From: Jiella pacifica
Lineage (GTDB): Bacteria > Pseudomonadota > Alphaproteobacteria > Rhizobiales > Rhizobiaceae
Assembly: GCF_010500815.1 (NCBI RefSeq)
Contig: NZ_JAAAMG010000001.1
Span: 186,001-250,000 of the forward strand
Direction of reading: 5' to 3'
DNA length: 64,000 nt
Made by a program: the position numbers and the translations under genes. Below are positions 36,579 through 47,954 of the stretch, piece after piece. The notes below the pieces were generated by a model. It did not search any database. It was not told the DNA's origin and worked only from the letters and a program-made list of their open reading frames with translations. The number at the start of each line of letters is the position of its first letter. Within the stretch, counting starts at the first letter, position 1.

Positions 36579-39206
36579 TCATTCCGCGGCATCCCTGAAC
36601 CGTTCGGAGCGGCCGCTGTCCTCGTCCGGGGGGAAATTGCCGAGCGGGAAATGGCAGATCACCGCCGTGCCCGACCCCGGCATGGAGCGAACCTCGACGT
36701 GGCCATGATGCAACTCGACGAAGCTCTTGACGATGGACAGGCCGAGACCGGCGCCCGACTGTCGTCCGCCGCTCGGATCGGCCTCGAAGCGCTCGAAGAT
36801 CTTGTCGATCTGGTTCGTCGCGATGCCCGGCCCGTCGTCGGACACCTCGAAGGAGATCTGCCCGTCGCCACGCCAGGCGCGGACGCCGACGACCGAGCCG
36901 GCCGGGGCGAAATTCGCGGCGTTGGAGAGGAGGTTGAATAGGATCTGAGTCAGCCGGTGCCCGTCGGCGTTGAAGCTCGTCCCTGCATCGGCAAGATCGA
37001 TCCTGAGACTGATGTCGGCTGCCTCGAAGCGGTCCCGGACGCCGTCCACCGCCTGCTCGACGGTGCGGGCGATGTCGACCTCGGAAAGCTCCAGTTCCAT
37101 GATGCCGGCGTCGACCGTGGCGAGATCGAGAATGTCGTTGACGATGGTCAGAAGCGTCGAGGTCGAGGAAGAGATGTAGTCGAGATACTCGCTCTGGCGT
37201 TCGTTCAGCGGCCCGGTCTCGGCCGATCGGAGCAGAGCCGAAAAGCCGATGATGTTGGTCAGCGGCGAACGCAGCTCGTAGTTCACGTGCTGGACGAAAT
37301 CCGTCTTGATCTGGTTTGCCTGCTCCAGAGCGTCGTTGCGCTCGCGCAGGACCAGTTCGGCGGCACGCGCTTCCGAGATGTTGGAGAAGGTCAGCATCGT
37401 CAGACCGTTCGGCAACGGAACGATGGTGTAGTTGAAGATGCCGCCGTCGGACAGGCTGATCTCGCCGCGCAACGTGTCGCGGCCATGGTCGTCGAAGGCG
37501 GTGACCTGCTCCACGAACAGGCGCCAGCCTTGCGACAGGCCGGGCTCGGCCACGCCTCCGGGGCCGAGCGTCCGCTCCACGTTCACGTGGCAGTGATCGG
37601 GCAGCGCCTGAATCCGCGCGCCCTTCGCCAGGTGGACGGGATCGATCCCCCACATGTCGGCGAAGGCCGGGTTGGACAGCCGCATCCGCCCGTCGCTGCC
37701 GAACACGGCGACGGCTTCCGAGAGATAGTCGATGGTCTCGCGCTGCAGCCGGACCGTCGCCTTCACCTGGCTCTCGAGTTCCAGCTTCTCGGTGATGTCC
37801 TCGAACACCCAGGTGGCGCCGCCACGCGGCTGCGGCGTCGCGATGACGCGGAGCGTCCGACCGTCGGCGAGATGCCACATGTCTTCGGTCGGCTCGGTGG
37901 CGCGATAGGCGGCGAGGTCCTGCTCGCGCATCTCCGAGCGCACCAGCTTCTCGATCGGCAGGATGCCGCGGGTGCGCAGATGATCGAGCAGCGTGACATG
38001 GTCCGGCTCGGTCTCGAGATAGGCATTGGTCAGGTCGAACAGGCGCTGGAAGGCGGCGTTGTAATAGGCCAGGCGGGTCTTCTCGTCGAAGCGCGCGACG
38101 GCCGTCGCGAGCTGGTTCAGGGTCTCGGACTGGCTTTCGATCGTCTGGTGCAGCTCCATGCGGACCTGCTCGGTCTCAGAGACGTCGATGGCAAGGCCCG
38201 CCGAGCCGATCGGGCCGAGGGCCTCGACGACGTTGAAGTTGCGGCGGTCGGCCTCGACGACGGTCGAGAGCTTCGCCGTGAAGGGCCGGTTCTCGGCGAC
38301 CTGTTTGGCAACCCGCAGCCGGTCCTGGGCGCTGAGGAATTCCACCTGACGTTCGAGGACGTCGCCGACCGTCGGCGCATCGACAGCCGTCGCATAGGCG
38401 CGATTGACCCAGGTCAGCCGGCCGCTCCTGTCGCGCATCCACAGGGCGATGGGCGCCTGGTCGAATAGCTGCTGCATCGTCTCGACCTCGGCCTCGGCCC
38501 GGGCGAGGGCATTGGTCAGCTCGTCGAGGCGCTTGCGCAGGCCCTCGAGGACGGTGAACTTGACCATTGCGAGGCCGCCCGATGTGCGACCGACCGCCTC
38601 GACCACGAACTCGGCGTCGAGGTCGACGGCGATGCGGAAGGGCTTGGCATCGTCCAGAAGGGCCGCGATGGCGGCTTCGAGACGGTCAACCGCTTCGGCC
38701 GGCATCCAGTCGGCGAAGATCAGGAAGCGTTCGGGATCGCCGGGGATGCGGCCATTGCTGCCGGGCATCTGGCCGATGACCTCCGGCTGCCCGGTGCCGG
38801 CGAAGACGAGGATGCGCTCGCCACCCGCCACGAGGAGGGCCGTGCGGGCGTCCGCCCTGAGGTGTGCGTCATGGAGGAGGCCCTGAAGCTCGGCGTTTTC
38901 GCCTTGCAGGACAGCCTGCTGGCGGACCATGAAGGTCGCCGCGAGCATCACCGCGCCGATGACGAAGGCGAGGACGGAAAGGTGCAGGAGGTCGCCCTCT
39001 GAAAGCACCCCGCTCAGTTGGAAGGCGGCGCCCGGCTCGGCGGCCAGAGCGCGTTCCGGCAGGAAGATCAGCCCGACAGACTGGACGGCGAGGATCGCCA
39101 TGATGGCAGTCACGGCATTGGGCGGAGCCGCGTGTGCATTCGCCGTTTCGGAATCCGTTCGCAATCCGATGGCGCCCCCGCGCCCGGATCCGATGTCTTT
39201 CGACAT
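36579..39206 (-). CDS. divL: DivL-like PAS sensor pseudo-histidine kinase
   Basis: An 875-residue membrane protein. Two hydrophobic segments near the start (about 31-50 and 75-95) are followed by a long region with at least three PAS-like units (about 235-345, 355-475, 485-615), then a dimerisation helix and HATPase domain. In the H-box the phosphoacceptor His is replaced by Tyr643 in HVNYELRSPLTNI; the N box LFNLLSNAANFAP, G1 SDDGPGIA and G2 GAGLGLSIVK are intact. Tyr at this site is the hallmark of Caulobacter DivL, which allosterically controls CckA and hence CtrA. Position next to ahcY and tsaE is the usual one in this order. Confidence 0.88.
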   Translation of the reverse strand: MSKDIGSGRGGAIGLRTDSETANAHAAPPNAVTAIMAILAVQSVGLIFLPERALAAEPGAAFQLSGVLSEGDLLHLSVLAFVIGAVMLAATFMVRQQAVLQGENAELQGLLHDAHLRADARTALLVAGGERILVFAGTGQPEVIGQMPGSNGRIPGDPERFLIFADWMPAEAVDRLEAAIAALLDDAKPFRIAVDLDAEFVVEAVGRTSGGLAMVKFTVLEGLRKRLDELTNALARAEAEVETMQQLFDQAPIALWMRDRSGRLTWVNRAYATAVDAPTVGDVLERQVEFLSAQDRLRVAKQVAENRPFTAKLSTVVEADRRNFNVVEALGPIGSAGLAIDVSETEQVRMELHQTIESQSETLNQLATAVARFDEKTRLAYYNAAFQRLFDLTNAYLETEPDHVTLLDHLRTRGILPIEKLVRSEMREQDLAAYRATEPTEDMWHLADGRTLRVIATPQPRGGATWVFEDITEKLELESQVKATVRLQRETIDYLSEAVAVFGSDGRMRLSNPAFADMWGIDPVHLAKGARIQALPDHCHVNVERTLGPGGVAEPGLSQGWRLFVEQVTAFDDHGRDTLRGEISLSDGGIFNYTIVPLPNGLTMLTFSNISEARAAELVLRERNDALEQANQIKTDFVQHVNYELRSPLTNIIGFSALLRSAETGPLNERQSEYLDYISSSTSTLLTIVNDILDLATVDAGIMELELSEVDIARTVEQAVDGVRDRFEAADISLRIDLADAGTSFNADGHRLTQILFNLLSNAANFAPAGSVVGVRAWRGDGQISFEVSDDGPGIATNQIDKIFERFEADPSGGRQSGAGLGLSIVKSFVELHHGHVEVRSMPGSGTAVICHFPLGNFPPDEDSGRSERFRDAAE

Positions 39207-39265
39207 GTGAGCCTGTCCTCGTCTTTGCCGCCGCTATCGAGACTGAACTCAACGCGTCTCTGTCG

Positions 39266-39293
39266 AGGCTTTCTAATCCGCATCGGAAAGCCT
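39266..39293 (-). repeat. Inverted repeat and GANTC sites in the divL leader
   Basis: AGGCTTTC (39266-39273) and GAAAGCCT (39286-39293) form a perfect eight-base stem, extendable by a G-T and a C-G pair, with a 12-base loop. Two GANTC sequences (GATTC 39295-39299, GAGTC 39319-39323), the target of the CcrM methylase of this class, lie just beside it. Confidence 0.5.
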
Positions 39294-39349
39294 TGATTCG
39301 GACATATTAGCGGCTGGCGAGTCGGGCGCAATCCGTAATATTTAACTAA

Positions 39350-39395
39350 AGATAAAATGAAATGGCCCGGCGAGGCTTGCGCTTCGCCGGGCCAT
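39350..39395 (-). terminator. Rho-independent terminator after ahcY
   Basis: ATGGCCCGGCGA (39362-39373) pairs perfectly with TCGCCGGGCCAT (39384-39395); loop of ten bases. Read leftwards the stem is followed by TTTCATTTTATC. It lies about 30 bases past the ahcY stop and isolates ahcY from divL. Confidence 0.85.
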
Positions 39396-39423
39396 GTGAA
39401 TCGCCCTTGATGGGAGATGCAAA

Positions 39424-40824
39424 TCAGTAGCGGTAGTGCTCGGGCTTGTAAGGGCCCTGCTGGGTGACGCCGATATAGGCTGCCTGTTCTTCCGTGAGCT
39501 CCGACAACCTTGCGCCGAGCTTGCCGAGATGCAGGCGGGCGACCTTTTCATCGAGATGCTTGGGCAGGACGTAGACCTGGTTCTGGTACTGCTCGCCCTT
39601 GGTGAAGAGCTCGATCTGCGCCAGCGTCTGGTTGGTGAAGGACGCCGACATCACGAAGCTCGGATGGCCGGTGGCGTTGCCGAGGTTGAGCAGGCGGCCC
39701 TCGGAGAGGAGCAGCATGCGGTTGCCCTTGGCGAACTCGATCATGTCGACCTGCGGCTTGATGTTCGTCCACTTGAGGTTCTTCAGGGCTTCCACCTGAA
39801 TCTCGTTGTCGAAGTGGCCGATGTTGCCGACGATCGCCATGTCCTTCATCTCGCGCATGTGCTCGATGCGGATGACGTCCTTGTTGCCGGTGGTGGTGAT
39901 GAAGATGTCGGCCGAGGAGACGACGTCCTCGAGCTGCACCACCTCGAAGCCGTCCATCGCCGCCTGCAGGGCGCAGATCGGATCGACCTCGGTGACCTTG
40001 ACGCGGGCGCCTGCGCCCTGGAGCGAAGCGGCCGAGCCCTTGCCGACGTCGCCATAGCCGCAGACGACCGCGACCTTGCCGGCCATCATCACGTCGGTGC
40101 CGCGGCGGATGCCGTCGACCAGCGACTCCTTGCAGCCGTACTTGTTGTCGAACTTCGACTTGGTGACGCTATCGTTGACGTTGATCGCCGGGAAGGGCAG
40201 GAGGCCCTTCTTCTGCAGCTGATAGAGACGGTTGACGCCGGTGGTCGTCTCTTCGGTGACGCCCTTGATGGCATCGCGCTGCTTGGTGAAGAAGCCCGGC
40301 GTCTCGGCCATGCGCTTCTTGATCTGGGCGAAGAGGATGGTCTCTTCCTCGCTGCCCGGGTTGGACAGGACGTCCTCGCCGGCCTCGGCGCGGGCGCCGG
40401 TCAGGATGTACATCGTGGCGTCGCCGCCATCGTCGAGGATCATGTTCGACGGCTGGCCGTCCGGCCACTGGAAGATCTTGTCGGTGTAGGTCCAGTATTC
40501 CTCAAGGGTCTCGCCCTTGATCGCGAAGACCGGGACGCCGGCGGCGGCGATCGCGGCGGCGGCATGGTCCTGGGTCGAGAAGATGTTGCAGGAGGCCCAG
40601 CGGACCTCGGCGCCGAGCGCCGTCAGCGTCTCGATGAGAACGCCGGTCTGGATCGTCATGTGCAGCGAGCCGGTGATCCGGGCGCCCTTCAGCGGCTTGT
40701 CGGCGCCGAACTCCTCGCGGCAGGCCATCAGGCCCGGCATCTCGGTCTCGGCGATGTCGAGTTCCTTGCGGCCGTAATCGGCGAGGGCAATGTCCTTGAC
40801 GATGTAATCGGTCTGTTCGCTCAT
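39424..40824 (-). CDS. ahcY: S-adenosylhomocysteinase
   Basis: A 466-residue NAD-dependent hydrolase that splits S-adenosylhomocysteine into adenosine and homocysteine, clearing the product of all SAM methyltransferases. Recognisable blocks: [29 protein letters not shown], the NAD fold [29 protein letters not shown] and [10 protein letters not shown]; the C-terminus ends KPEHYRY as in most orthologues. GAAGGGAG precedes ATG 40824. Upstream sequence holds an AT-rich inverted repeat that may be its operator. Confidence 0.97.
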   Translation of the reverse strand: MSEQTDYIVKDIALADYGRKELDIAETEMPGLMACREEFGADKPLKGARITGSLHMTIQTGVLIETLTALGAEVRWASCNIFSTQDHAAAAIAAAGVPVFAIKGETLEEYWTYTDKIFQWPDGQPSNMILDDGGDATMYILTGARAEAGEDVLSNPGSEEETILFAQIKKRMAETPGFFTKQRDAIKGVTEETTTGVNRLYQLQKKGLLPFPAINVNDSVTKSKFDNKYGCKESLVDGIRRGTDVMMAGKVAVVCGYGDVGKGSAASLQGAGARVKVTEVDPICALQAAMDGFEVVQLEDVVSSADIFITTTGNKDVIRIEHMREMKDMAIVGNIGHFDNEIQVEALKNLKWTNIKPQVDMIEFAKGNRMLLLSEGRLLNLGNATGHPSFVMSASFTNQTLAQIELFTKGEQYQNQVYVLPKHLDEKVARLHLGKLGARLSELTEEQAAYIGVTQQGPYKPEHYRY

Positions 40825-40928
40825 GGTGGGGAACTCCCTTCCTTGATGTGGATGATGAAACTGGGCGCGGATCGGACCCGAGCGTTGGCGCTGGCTTTAG
40901 CAGGCGAGACACAGAGCCACAAGGGGAT

Positions 40929-40944
40929 ATAAACATTTGTTTAT
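40929..40944. promoter_or_regulatory. AT-rich inverted repeat upstream of ahcY
   Basis: ATAAAC (40929-40934) and GTTTAT (40939-40944) form a perfect inverted repeat with four bases between, about 105 bases upstream of ahcY in otherwise GC-rich DNA. The form is like operators of ArsR/SmtB-type regulators, some of which (SahR, SamR) control the SAM cycle in proteobacteria; that link is inference. It is divergent from the secreted protein gene at 41068, which it could also serve. Confidence 0.45.
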
Positions 40945-41067
40945 GTCTTGATCGGATTTTCTGCGTTGGGAATCCGTCGGCGGGCAGGATAGGATTGGCC
41001 GGTGTCACAGGAGAGTAACGCCGGTCCGAAGCGTCGCTGAGAACGCCGGCCGGTTGGGAGGATGACG

Positions 41068-43053
41068 ATGACCGGAAAGTTCGCCGCGCTGTCGTTCGCG
41101 TTGGCGGCTGCGACCCTGTCCGTCGCGGCGCCGGCCACGGCCCAGACGACCCTGCAGCAGAACCGCGTCGCCGACGATCCGGCGGGACTGGCCGACCTCG
41201 TCCTGCCCTATACGCCCTATCTCTTCGACTTCGCCGTCACCTCGATGCGCAGCTTCGCCGAGATCACCTATAACGGCCGGCGCTACGATCCGATCACCCG
41301 CTCGCTGGTCGTGACCGGGCTCGAAGTGGACCGGGACAGCGTCCATTTCCGGGTCGGCCAGATGCGCATCGCCGCCGATCAGATGATCCTCGACGACGTG
41401 GCCGTCGACACGGGCGGCCTGCCGCTCGATCCGACGACGCGCGAGGTCCTTGACAGGCTCGGCAAGAAGATCGTCGTCGGCAGCCTGACCGTCGGCCTCG
41501 ATCTCGACGCCCCGCGTGCGGACTACGTCGTGCAGGCGACGGCGCGCCTCGACGGCATCGGCGCCTTCGATCTTGAAGCCGATCTGAGGGGGTTCCACTT
41601 TCTCGCGCCACTGGACCGGATCGACGGCGAACCGGGCAGCGGCCGGCCGGAAATTCGTGGGCGGCTCGCCTCGGCTGACGTCGCCTTTACCGACATGGGG
41701 CTCGTGCCAGCGCTCTACGAGGTGCTGGGCCGGCAGCAGGGGCTGAGCCCGCAGGCTGCACGGAGCGCGGCCGCCGTCATCGCCGGCGCGGCGATCGCCG
41801 GCATGTTCGCCGATCTGCCGGGCGGCGCCACGCCCGCCTTGCAGCAGAAGGCGCGTGACTGGTCGGCGGCAGTGCAGGCCTTCCTGAAGGATTCCGGCCG
41901 ACTACGGGTGGTTTTCCGCCCCGCCGAGCCGTTCGACCTCGCCAGGCTCACCGACGGCGTCGCGGATGCCAAGGACATCGAGGATCTCGATCCTGAGGTC
42001 GTCGACGGGCAGACGGTGGCGCAGACGCTTCTGTCTCCGCAGGCGCTCCAACTCGCCTCGGACGCGCCGCTCGGCGAGGTGCTGGCGCTGGCCGAGACAT
42101 TGCTGAAGGGGCGGGGCACGCCGCAGAATGCCGGCCGGGCGCTGGAAATGATCATGCCGGCGGCAATGGACGGCAACCGGACCGCGGTGGCGCTGCTCGC
42201 CGAGGCGATCGCCATGAACCCCTATGTGGCGATCGCCCAGGAGAAGCTGGCGCCGACATACGTCTCCCTCGATCTGGCGCTTGCCGAGGGGCTCGCCTTC
42301 GCCGCCGAGAGCCTTGATGCGATCGGCCGGCGCCTCAGTCCGGCCGAGATCGTCGGCGCGGAGGACGAGGCGGTGGCGACCTGGCGACGGACGCCCGTCG
42401 GGCAGCGCCAGCGGGCGAGCGAGATCGAGGCGTTCCGGACCCGCGACTGGGGGACGATCCGCCGCTTCGCCTATGCCTATTACGAAGGCGCGGAGATGCC
42501 GCGTAACATCATGCGAGCCTATGGCTGGGCCTCGATCGCGGCGGCCGGCGGCGACCGTGTCGCAGCAAGGCTTCGCGACGAACTCACCCGTGCGGCCGGC
42601 AGCGGCAAGCTGGTGCTGCCCCTCGATCGGGCTCGTAAGGCGACCGACGATCTGTGGGTGCTGATCCTCGGCGGCGACGAACCGGCGCAGCCGGCCGAAG
42701 CGGGCGCGTCGGCGGACGGTGGCGCGGCGCCGCCTGCCGAGGGCGGCGGCGAGGCCGGAGGAGCAGCCGACGGCAACGATCCCGGCGCCGCGACCGGCGA
42801 TTCCGGCCAGCCGGGTGCGCCGAGCGAGGAGCGGGGCGATGCCGGCCCGGTCGCCCCACTGCCGAGCGGTGGCGTGAGCCCGGAGGCAGGCCCCACCGGC
42901 GGCTCGATCACGACACCTCCGTCGGAGCCGTCGCGGGCGGGCGACAGCAGCAGCAGCTCGGGCGAGGCCACCGAGCCTTCGTCGCGGCCCCCGGGCGGCG
43001 ACGGAGAGCGCGAAACGGCCTTTGCCGAGAGTATTCCCGCGCGCTCGAGGTGA
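41068..43053 (+). CDS. Large secreted protein with Sel1-like end and disordered tail
   Basis: A 661-residue exported protein without assigned function. A signal peptide (about 1-27, ending ATAQ) is followed by a long region (30-260) of alternating beta-like sequence (for example [20 protein letters not shown]), a helical region with one Sel1-like motif ([18 protein letters not shown], about 470-487) and a Gly/Ala/Pro/Ser-rich tail from about 530 to the end that looks disordered. The start is ATG 41068, six bases after GGGAGG; ATG 41062 is directly adjacent to that site and less likely. It stands between ahcY (divergent) and rplU, with no operon partner. Confidence 0.8.
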   Translation: MTGKFAALSFALAAATLSVAAPATAQTTLQQNRVADDPAGLADLVLPYTPYLFDFAVTSMRSFAEITYNGRRYDPITRSLVVTGLEVDRDSVHFRVGQMRIAADQMILDDVAVDTGGLPLDPTTREVLDRLGKKIVVGSLTVGLDLDAPRADYVVQATARLDGIGAFDLEADLRGFHFLAPLDRIDGEPGSGRPEIRGRLASADVAFTDMGLVPALYEVLGRQQGLSPQAARSAAAVIAGAAIAGMFADLPGGATPALQQKARDWSAAVQAFLKDSGRLRVVFRPAEPFDLARLTDGVADAKDIEDLDPEVVDGQTVAQTLLSPQALQLASDAPLGEVLALAETLLKGRGTPQNAGRALEMIMPAAMDGNRTAVALLAEAIAMNPYVAIAQEKLAPTYVSLDLALAEGLAFAAESLDAIGRRLSPAEIVGAEDEAVATWRRTPVGQRQRASEIEAFRTRDWGTIRRFAYAYYEGAEMPRNIMRAYGWASIAAAGGDRVAARLRDELTRAAGSGKLVLPLDRARKATDDLWVLILGGDEPAQPAEAGASADGGAAPPAEGGGEAGGAADGNDPGAATGDSGQPGAPSEERGDAGPVAPLPSGGVSPEAGPTGGSITTPPSEPSRAGDSSSSSGEATEPSSRPPGGDGERETAFAESIPARSR

Positions 43054-43105
43054 CGCTGCTGCGGGAGGACTTTGTCTCCGAGACACCTTGCACGGCGCTC
43101 GAGCC

Positions 43106-43134
43106 TTGACCTCTTTCGCGCCGGTCACTATAGC
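43106..43134 (+). promoter_or_regulatory. Sigma-70-type promoter of rplU-rpmA
   Basis: TTGACC (43106-43111), 17 bases, then TATAGC (43129-43134): the best housekeeping promoter visible in the window. Transcription would start near 43141, giving a leader of about 115 bases before rplU. Confidence 0.75.
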
Positions 43135-43255
43135 ATCGCCGATCTATAGGGATTGGTCCGTCCATGGCCCATTCGCCTTATCCTGCAACCGACTGAACAA
43201 GAAGACGGCCCGCGCCAATTCAGGTACGAGAGCCTGTCTGACGAACGGAGAAAAA

Positions 43256-43870
43256 ATGTTCGCAGTCATCAAAACCGGCGGCAAGCAGTATCGCGTCGCC
43301 CCGGAAGACAAGTTCACCATCGAGCGCGTGGCCGGCGAGGCCGGCGACCTCGTGACCTTCAAGGAGGTGCTGATGGTCGGCTCCTCCATCGGTGCTCCCT
43401 TCGTCGAGGGTGCGACCGTGGCGGCCGAGATCGTCGAGCAGACCCGCGGCAAGAAGGTCATCTCCTTCAAGAAGCGTCGCCGGCAGAACTCCAAGCGCAC
43501 CCGCGGCCATCGCCAGGACCTGACGATGATCCGGGTCACCGAGATCCTCACCGACGGCAAGGCGCCGTCTGGCAAGGCGAAGGCCGCTGCCAAGCCGGCG
43601 AAGGAAGAGATCGCTGAGGCCGCCGACGTGACCGAGATCGTCGTCAAGCCGATGTTCGAGGCGCCAGCCGGCGAGGCCGACAAGCTGACGACCATCAAGG
43701 GTGTCGGTCCGGCCGCCGAGAAGCAGCTGAATGCGCAGGGCATCACCACCTTCGCGCAGATCGCCGCGTTCACCGATGCGGACATCGAGAAGATCGACGC
43801 CGCAATGCCGTTCAGCGCCGCGCAGATCGGCGACTGGCGCGAGCAGGCCAAGGCTCTCGCTGCCGAATAG
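43256..43870 (+). CDS. rplU: 50S ribosomal protein L21 with helix-hairpin-helix extension
   Basis: A 204-residue L21. The first 100 residues are the normal protein ([14 protein letters not shown], then [25 protein letters not shown]). After an Ala/Lys linker comes an added domain (about 140-204) with [21 protein letters not shown], a helix-hairpin-helix of the kind that binds nucleic acid. The extension is known from rhizobial L21 proteins; its role is not established. GGAG lies seven bases before ATG 43256. rpmA follows after 78 bases. Confidence 0.95.
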   Translation: MFAVIKTGGKQYRVAPEDKFTIERVAGEAGDLVTFKEVLMVGSSIGAPFVEGATVAAEIVEQTRGKKVISFKKRRRQNSKRTRGHRQDLTMIRVTEILTDGKAPSGKAKAAAKPAKEEIAEAADVTEIVVKPMFEAPAGEADKLTTIKGVGPAAEKQLNAQGITTFAQIAAFTDADIEKIDAAMPFSAAQIGDWREQAKALAAE

Positions 43871-43948
43871 GCGCGGGCATCGAAGACGCAAGTTTCACCG
43901 GGTCCTCTCGAAGGATCCGCTGCCTGAACAGGGCAAGGAGATAGAACG

Positions 43949-44218
<270 letters not shown>

Positions 44219-44223
44219 CCGGA

Positions 44224-44266
44224 GCTTCTGAGCGCCGGTGGTTCATCAACCCGGCGCTCCAGAAGC
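44224..44266 (+). repeat. Long stem-loop directly after rpmA
   Basis: GCTTCTGAGCGCCGG (44224-44238) pairs with the 16-base CCGGCGCTCCAGAAGC (44251-44266), leaving one bulged C; loop of 12 bases. It begins five bases after the rpmA stop and precedes the terminator, so it probably protects the mRNA 3' end or assists termination. Confidence 0.65.
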
Positions 44267-44291
44267 CAGCAGGCATCGCCTGACGGATCGA

Positions 44292-44330
44292 GCGAAAGGG
44301 GAGATGGGTCGCCGTCTCCCCTTTTCGCTT
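44292..44330 (+). terminator. Rho-independent terminator of rplU-rpmA
   Basis: GCGAAAGGGGAGA (44292-44304) pairs with TCTCCCCTTTTCGC (44315-44328) with one bulged base. The A-tract and T-tract around the GC core are typical. It lies immediately before the ribosome site of the next gene. Confidence 0.75.
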
Positions 44331-44348
44331 GAGAGGAAGGACCATGCG

Positions 44349-44936
44349 ATGACCGAAGAGATGACGGAGGAGCGGAGTCCCCGGACGGGGCCGACGCGCA
44401 CGATCGTCACACCGAGGCTGAGGCTGCGGCCGACGAGCCTCGGCGATGCCGATGCGATCGCCGCGCTGCTCGACGACCACGACGTGGTCAAGATGCTGTC
44501 GCGGGTGCCTTGGCCGTACACGATCGAGGACGCGGAGAGCTTCATCCGGGACCGGAGCGATGAGACGGTCTTCGCCATTTGCCTCAAGTCCGGCGGCGAA
44601 ATAGTCGGTCTCTGCGGCATAAGGTGCGATGCGAACCGACCGATGAGGGGCGAACTCGGCTACTGGATCGGCCGGCCGCACTGGGGCAACGGCTATGCCA
44701 CCGAGGCGGCGCATGCGGCGATCGACTACGGCTTCACCGCCCTTGGCCTCGACGAGATATCCGCCCATTGCCGGGTGATCAACGAGGCCTCGCGCAAGGT
44801 CATCTGGAAGTGCGGTTTCCGTTTCATCGGCAGCGGCATGATCGATACCGTCGCTTCGGGGCGCGTCGCTTCTGAGATCTTCAGCCTCGACCGCAACTGC
44901 TGGCGGTCGCTGAAGACCTGGGGCGAGGCGCGATGA
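44349..44936 (+). CDS. GNAT acetyltransferase, RimJ-like
   Basis: A 195-residue N-acetyltransferase of the RimJ/RimL subgroup. After TPRLRLRPTSLGDADAIAALL it shows the acetyl-CoA block ELGYWIGRPHWGNGYATEAAHAAIDYGF (around 103-130, quoted in part) and CRVINEASRKVIWKCGFRFIG. Members acetylate N-termini of ribosomal proteins or small amines; the position beside L21/L27 makes a ribosomal target attractive but unproven. GAGAGGAAGG stands before ATG 44349. It overlaps the next gene by four bases. Confidence 0.85.
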   Translation: MTEEMTEERSPRTGPTRTIVTPRLRLRPTSLGDADAIAALLDDHDVVKMLSRVPWPYTIEDAESFIRDRSDETVFAICLKSGGEIVGLCGIRCDANRPMRGELGYWIGRPHWGNGYATEAAHAAIDYGFTALGLDEISAHCRVINEASRKVIWKCGFRFIGSGMIDTVASGRVASEIFSLDRNCWRSLKTWGEAR

Positions 44937-45568
44937 GCCGTCCCGGCGCTCGGCAAAATGGCTGGCGGCGCGGCTGGATCGCGGCGGGCGCCGGCCTGCT
45001 GGCCGTCGCCGGGGTGGGAGCTGTGGTTTCGGCCGACCATTTCCGTGATCCCGACACCTGGCCGCCCGACCGTTCGGCGGCGCAGGCGGAGGGAGCCTTG
45101 TCGCTCCCCGAATTCTTCGACGGGAGCGCGACCTCGTCCGGGACGATCACCACGGCGCTGATCTTCGACGAAGCGTTCACCGCCACCTTCGCCGGAACGG
45201 CCTCCGGAAACGGGTTGCAGCTGGACGAGCGGTTCGAATTCGACGACGGGTCGCGTCTTCAACGGTGGGATCTGGCGCGGCTTGCGGACGGGACCTATCG
45301 TGGCACCGTCAGAACCGAGCTTTCCGACGGCACGCTGGCGCCGGCGGTGCCCGTTGCGGGCTGGACCTTTGCGGATGGCGTCGTCCTTGCCTATGACGGT
45401 TATGCGCCAGGCGGAGGACACACGCTCCTCGGCTTTCGCCACGTGATGCGGCCGCTCGAGACCGGCAACGTCCGGAACCGGGTGACGATCTCGAAATTCG
45501 GGGTGGCGATCGCCTCGGCCGACGTCACCTTCCGCCGCGGCGGAGGTCCAGCCGGGCAGGGAGCATGA
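44933..45568 (+). CDS. DUF3833 family exported protein
   Basis: A 211-residue protein with one N-terminal membrane helix or uncleaved signal (about 13-35) and a beta-rich domain. The blocks LPEFFDGSATSSGTITTAL, LDERFEFDDGSRLQRWDL and the late NRVTISKFGVAIASADVTF match DUF3833 as I know it, a family of periplasmic or lipid-linked proteins of unknown function. There is no lipobox. The ATG overlaps the GNAT stop as ATGA, so the two are co-translated. Confidence 0.72.
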   Translation: MSRPGARQNGWRRGWIAAGAGLLAVAGVGAVVSADHFRDPDTWPPDRSAAQAEGALSLPEFFDGSATSSGTITTALIFDEAFTATFAGTASGNGLQLDERFEFDDGSRLQRWDLARLADGTYRGTVRTELSDGTLAPAVPVAGWTFADGVVLAYDGYAPGGGHTLLGFRHVMRPLETGNVRNRVTISKFGVAIASADVTFRRGGGPAGQGA

Positions 45569-45600
45569 CGGTCGGACACTGGGATCGACCGTCGATTTAG

Positions 45601-47942
<2,342 letters not shown>

Positions 47943-47954
47943 AGAGAAGCCGAC

